Shown here in pieces: positions 62,325 to 64,000 of a stretch of 64,000 nt of DNA; position 1 is the stretch's first letter, and each line of letters opens with the position of its first letter. The DNA comes from Halothermothrix sp. GTDB taxonomy: Bacteria; Bacillota; Halanaerobiia; DY22613. The notes beneath the pieces are model-generated. The model had not been told where the DNA came from. It searched no databases and saw only the letters and a program-made list of their open reading frames with translations. A program made the translations under genes and the position numbers. The stretch lies in NCBI GenBank assembly GCA_016841825.1, contig JAENYK010000007.1:50846-114845 (forward strand), given 5' to 3'.

Positions 62325-64000
62325 TTAGTCCAAACTATCCAAACCTTCCTCTATAGATAGCTCACCCTTCTCAAGACTATCTAGCATGTCTTCTAACTGG
62401 GCATCATAATCTTCTGATTTGTTTGCTGCTGCATCTTCTTTTCCTGGAATTTCTTTAATATGTTGAGTCATATCTAAAACTGTAGGATATGTGAATATAT
62501 CGGTAATATCAATAATTCCCTGGAACTCTTCGTTCATCGCTTTATACAGTTGAGTCGCAAGAATAGAATCTCCGCCCATTTCATTGAAGGTCTGATATAC
62601 ATCTATCTCAGATAAACCTAAAACACTTGCAAATACTCTCCCAATTCTTATCTCTTCATCATCATATTCACCACTACTTTTACCTTTTAACACTACTTCT
62701 TTTAGATTTAATTCCTTATCATCTTGATTCACTTTAACTGTTTGTATTTGAACAAGTTTATTAATCTCAAAGGACAAATCAACATAAAGTTGTTCTCTTT
62801 GAAGTGCTATTGCTTTATAGTTCAATTCACCTGGTATCAACCTTGGTTCATTGAGTCGCAGTATAGTATCAAAAGCTTCCAAAGCATTTTCAGTAGAGAT
62901 CAACCTATAAAATAGATTTTCATCATCACCTGCAGCATCATAGTCAACAGCCATACCGACTTCTGACCACCCAGGCCAATTTATAACTATCGTATTCACT
63001 CCATTCTTTCGTCCATAAGCTGCAAAAGAGTCCAAGAATGAATTCGCTGCTGTATAGTCACTCTGTCCAGCCGATATTTGTAGAGTAGCAATGGAAGAGA
63101 ATAGGACAAAGAAATCTAATTTATCTTCTTTAGTTAAATCATTTAATACCCACGTACCATTTATTTTAGGAAGTATAACATTTCTAAATATATCATTGGT
63201 TTTATTTAAAATGTAACCATCCCCTGCGTTTCCAGCACTATGGATAACTCCATTTATCTTTTTATATTTTTTTCTAGCACTATTTATAACAGTTCTCATC
63301 TGGTCAATATCGCTTACATCTGCATTCATAAGCTCGACGTTGGCTCCTAATGCTTCAACTTCTCTAATTCCTGCAATCTTTCTACAGATTTTGTCATCAG
63401 TACCTTTTTCTAATATACTATCCCATTCTTCTACACCGGGCATTGGCGTTCTATTAATGAGAACCAGATTTACATTTGCGTTAGTTGCGAGATACTTAGC
63501 TACAGCAAGCCCTATACCACCAGTCCCTCCAGTAATAATATAAGCACCTTCATTTTTCATCTGAATTTCTGGTAAATTTTCCTTATCTAATTCTTCTCCA
63601 CTAAATTCTTCAACATATCGTCTTCCTTTTCTATATGCAACTTTATACTTTAAGATCTCAGAATTGAACTCTTCCATAAGCTGATCAATTTCTATATCAC
63701 TATCTATATCGATACATCTAACTGCTAAGTTTGGATATTCTTGTTCTATAACTTTACCCATTCCAAAAAGAGCAGCATTTTGGGGATTTAAGCATTTTTC
63801 ATTTCCAGTTATTTCATCAACATTTTCCGAGATAATTGTTATGTTTAATTTATTCTTTAACTTGCCATCAAGTAAAGCTTTAGTTAGATTAAATAAGCTA
63901 TAAACTCCTAATGTTTGAAATGTTTCAAGTTGTTCTAAGTCTAATAGACCATTATCTTCTCTAAGGGTTAAACAATGTAAAATTTCTGTAATACCTGAGT
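62325..64000 (-). CDS. PKS protein, C-terminal part: KR-ACP
   Basis: The reading frame stays open to the right edge, so only the last 558 codons are visible and the protein starts outside the window. A methionine at 63761 is internal: the sequence before it continues the ketoreductase N-lobe (NPQNAALFGMGKVIEQEYP). Counting from the edge, the NADPH loop GGTGGIG is at about 157-163, catalytic Ser in LFSSIATL at about 301 and Tyr in GQSDYTAAN at about 315. ACP Ser478 is in MGGDSILATQ. The acidic tail (SLEKGELSIEEGLDSLD) may dock to the KS protein. The module reduces a beta-keto group to hydroxyl before chain transfer. Confidence 0.94.
   Translation of the reverse strand, partial: SGITEILHCLTLREDNGLLDLEQLETFQTLGVYSLFNLTKALLDGKLKNKLNITIISENVDEITGNEKCLNPQNAALFGMGKVIEQEYPNLAVRCIDIDSDIEIDQLMEEFNSEILKYKVAYRKGRRYVEEFSGEELDKENLPEIQMKNEGAYIITGGTGGIGLAVAKYLATNANVNLVLINRTPMPGVEEWDSILEKGTDDKICRKIAGIREVEALGANVELMNADVSDIDQMRTVINSARKKYKKINGVIHSAGNAGDGYILNKTNDIFRNVILPKINGTWVLNDLTKEDKLDFFVLFSSIATLQISAGQSDYTAANSFLDSFAAYGRKNGVNTIVINWPGWSEVGMAVDYDAAGDDENLFYRLISTENALEAFDTILRLNEPRLIPGELNYKAIALQREQLYVDLSFEINKLVQIQTVKVNQDDKELNLKEVVLKGKSSGEYDDEEIRIGRVFASVLGLSEIDVYQTFNEMGGDSILATQLYKAMNEEFQGIIDITDIFTYPTVLDMTQHIKEIPGKEDAAANKSEDYDAQLEDMLDSLEKGELSIEEGLDSLD

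Noticed and set aside
62325-63761. A complete 478-residue KR-ACP protein
   Set aside because: The methionine at 63761 lies in the middle of the ketoreductase fold and the frame is open to the window edge, so this is only the 3' part of a larger gene.
35206-64000. A beta-alanine- or cysteine-activating module to match PanD or heterocyclisation
   Set aside because: All visible A-domain codes are Ile or Thr type and all complete condensation domains have HHxxxDG, not the cyclisation DxxxxD motif.
1-64000. CRISPR arrays, rRNA, tRNA or integrase-flanked islands
   Set aside because: I saw no regularly spaced short repeats, no tRNA-like cloverleaf and no integrase gene; short tandem similarities are inside coding repeats.

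Overview
The window looks like the chromosome of an anaerobic, low-GC, spore-former-related Firmicute that has an outer membrane, most plausibly a member of the Halanaerobiales. The pointers are AT-rich sequence, many oxygen-sensitive radical SAM enzymes, a SpoVK-type ATPase, Hfq, the DapL route to diaminopimelate, and a porin-like barrel next to LolA-like and LolCDE-like proteins. The lineage is inferred from gene content only; no rRNA is present.

Layout. 1-0.9 kb: start of a repeat-rich surface lipoprotein. 1.6-5.4 kb: a RiPP-like locus with two paralogous peptides of 31-32 residues (both missed by ordinary ORF cut-offs or mis-started), a radical SAM/SPASM maturase, a methyltransferase and a DUF692/MNIO-type iron oxidase. 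5.5-16.7 kb: ordinary housekeeping genes (TPR protein, TSCPD protein, AtoE transporter, dapL-dapF, hfq, GTPase/SpoVK operon, SPL-like radical SAM protein, polysaccharide deacetylase, acetyltransferase, rubrerythrin-like protein). 17.0-23.4 kb: two divergent RiPP-like operons. The leftward one has a 57-residue Cys-containing peptide, a 131-residue beta-rich protein, a radical SAM/SPASM enzyme and a clostripain-type protease. The rightward one has a B12-binding radical SAM enzyme, a 39-residue peptide without Cys, and a second SPASM enzyme. 23.6 kb: an Sfp-type phosphopantetheinyl transferase. 24.5-32.3 kb: an envelope export set (lipoprotein, outer-membrane barrel, LolA-like carrier, two FtsX-type permeases, LolD-like ATPase). 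32.3-35.1 kb: a DUF1648 protein and an ABC-2 drug-type transporter.

35.2-64.0 kb is one leftward, collinear hybrid PKS-NRPS operon that continues beyond the right edge. In transcription order it reads: KR-ACP (5' end outside) / KS-ACP-C / PanD / half-C-A(Ile)-PCP-E-C-A(Ile)-PCP-E / C-A(Thr)-PCP-E / C-A(Ile)-PCP-half-C / KS-ACP-C-A(Thr-like)-PCP-TE, followed by the ABC-2 exporter. No acyltransferase domain is visible, so the KS modules are probably served in trans. Specificities were read by eye from the ten-residue code. The predicted core is ketide-D-Ile-D-Ile-D-Thr-Ile-C2-Thr, released by the thioesterase. The Sfp-type enzyme at 23.6 kb is the obvious activator of the carrier domains, and the ABC-2 pair the obvious exporter.

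The most unusual observations are the three separate peptide-maturation loci within 22 kb, an apparently identical 2.1-kb block shared by two Ile modules (a C-lobe plus A-domain exchange unit), C-lobe-only half condensation domains at two protein ends, and an aspartate decarboxylase gene embedded in the NRPS operon. Start codons were moved inward in many genes where a good ribosome-binding site overlaps or follows the first possible start.
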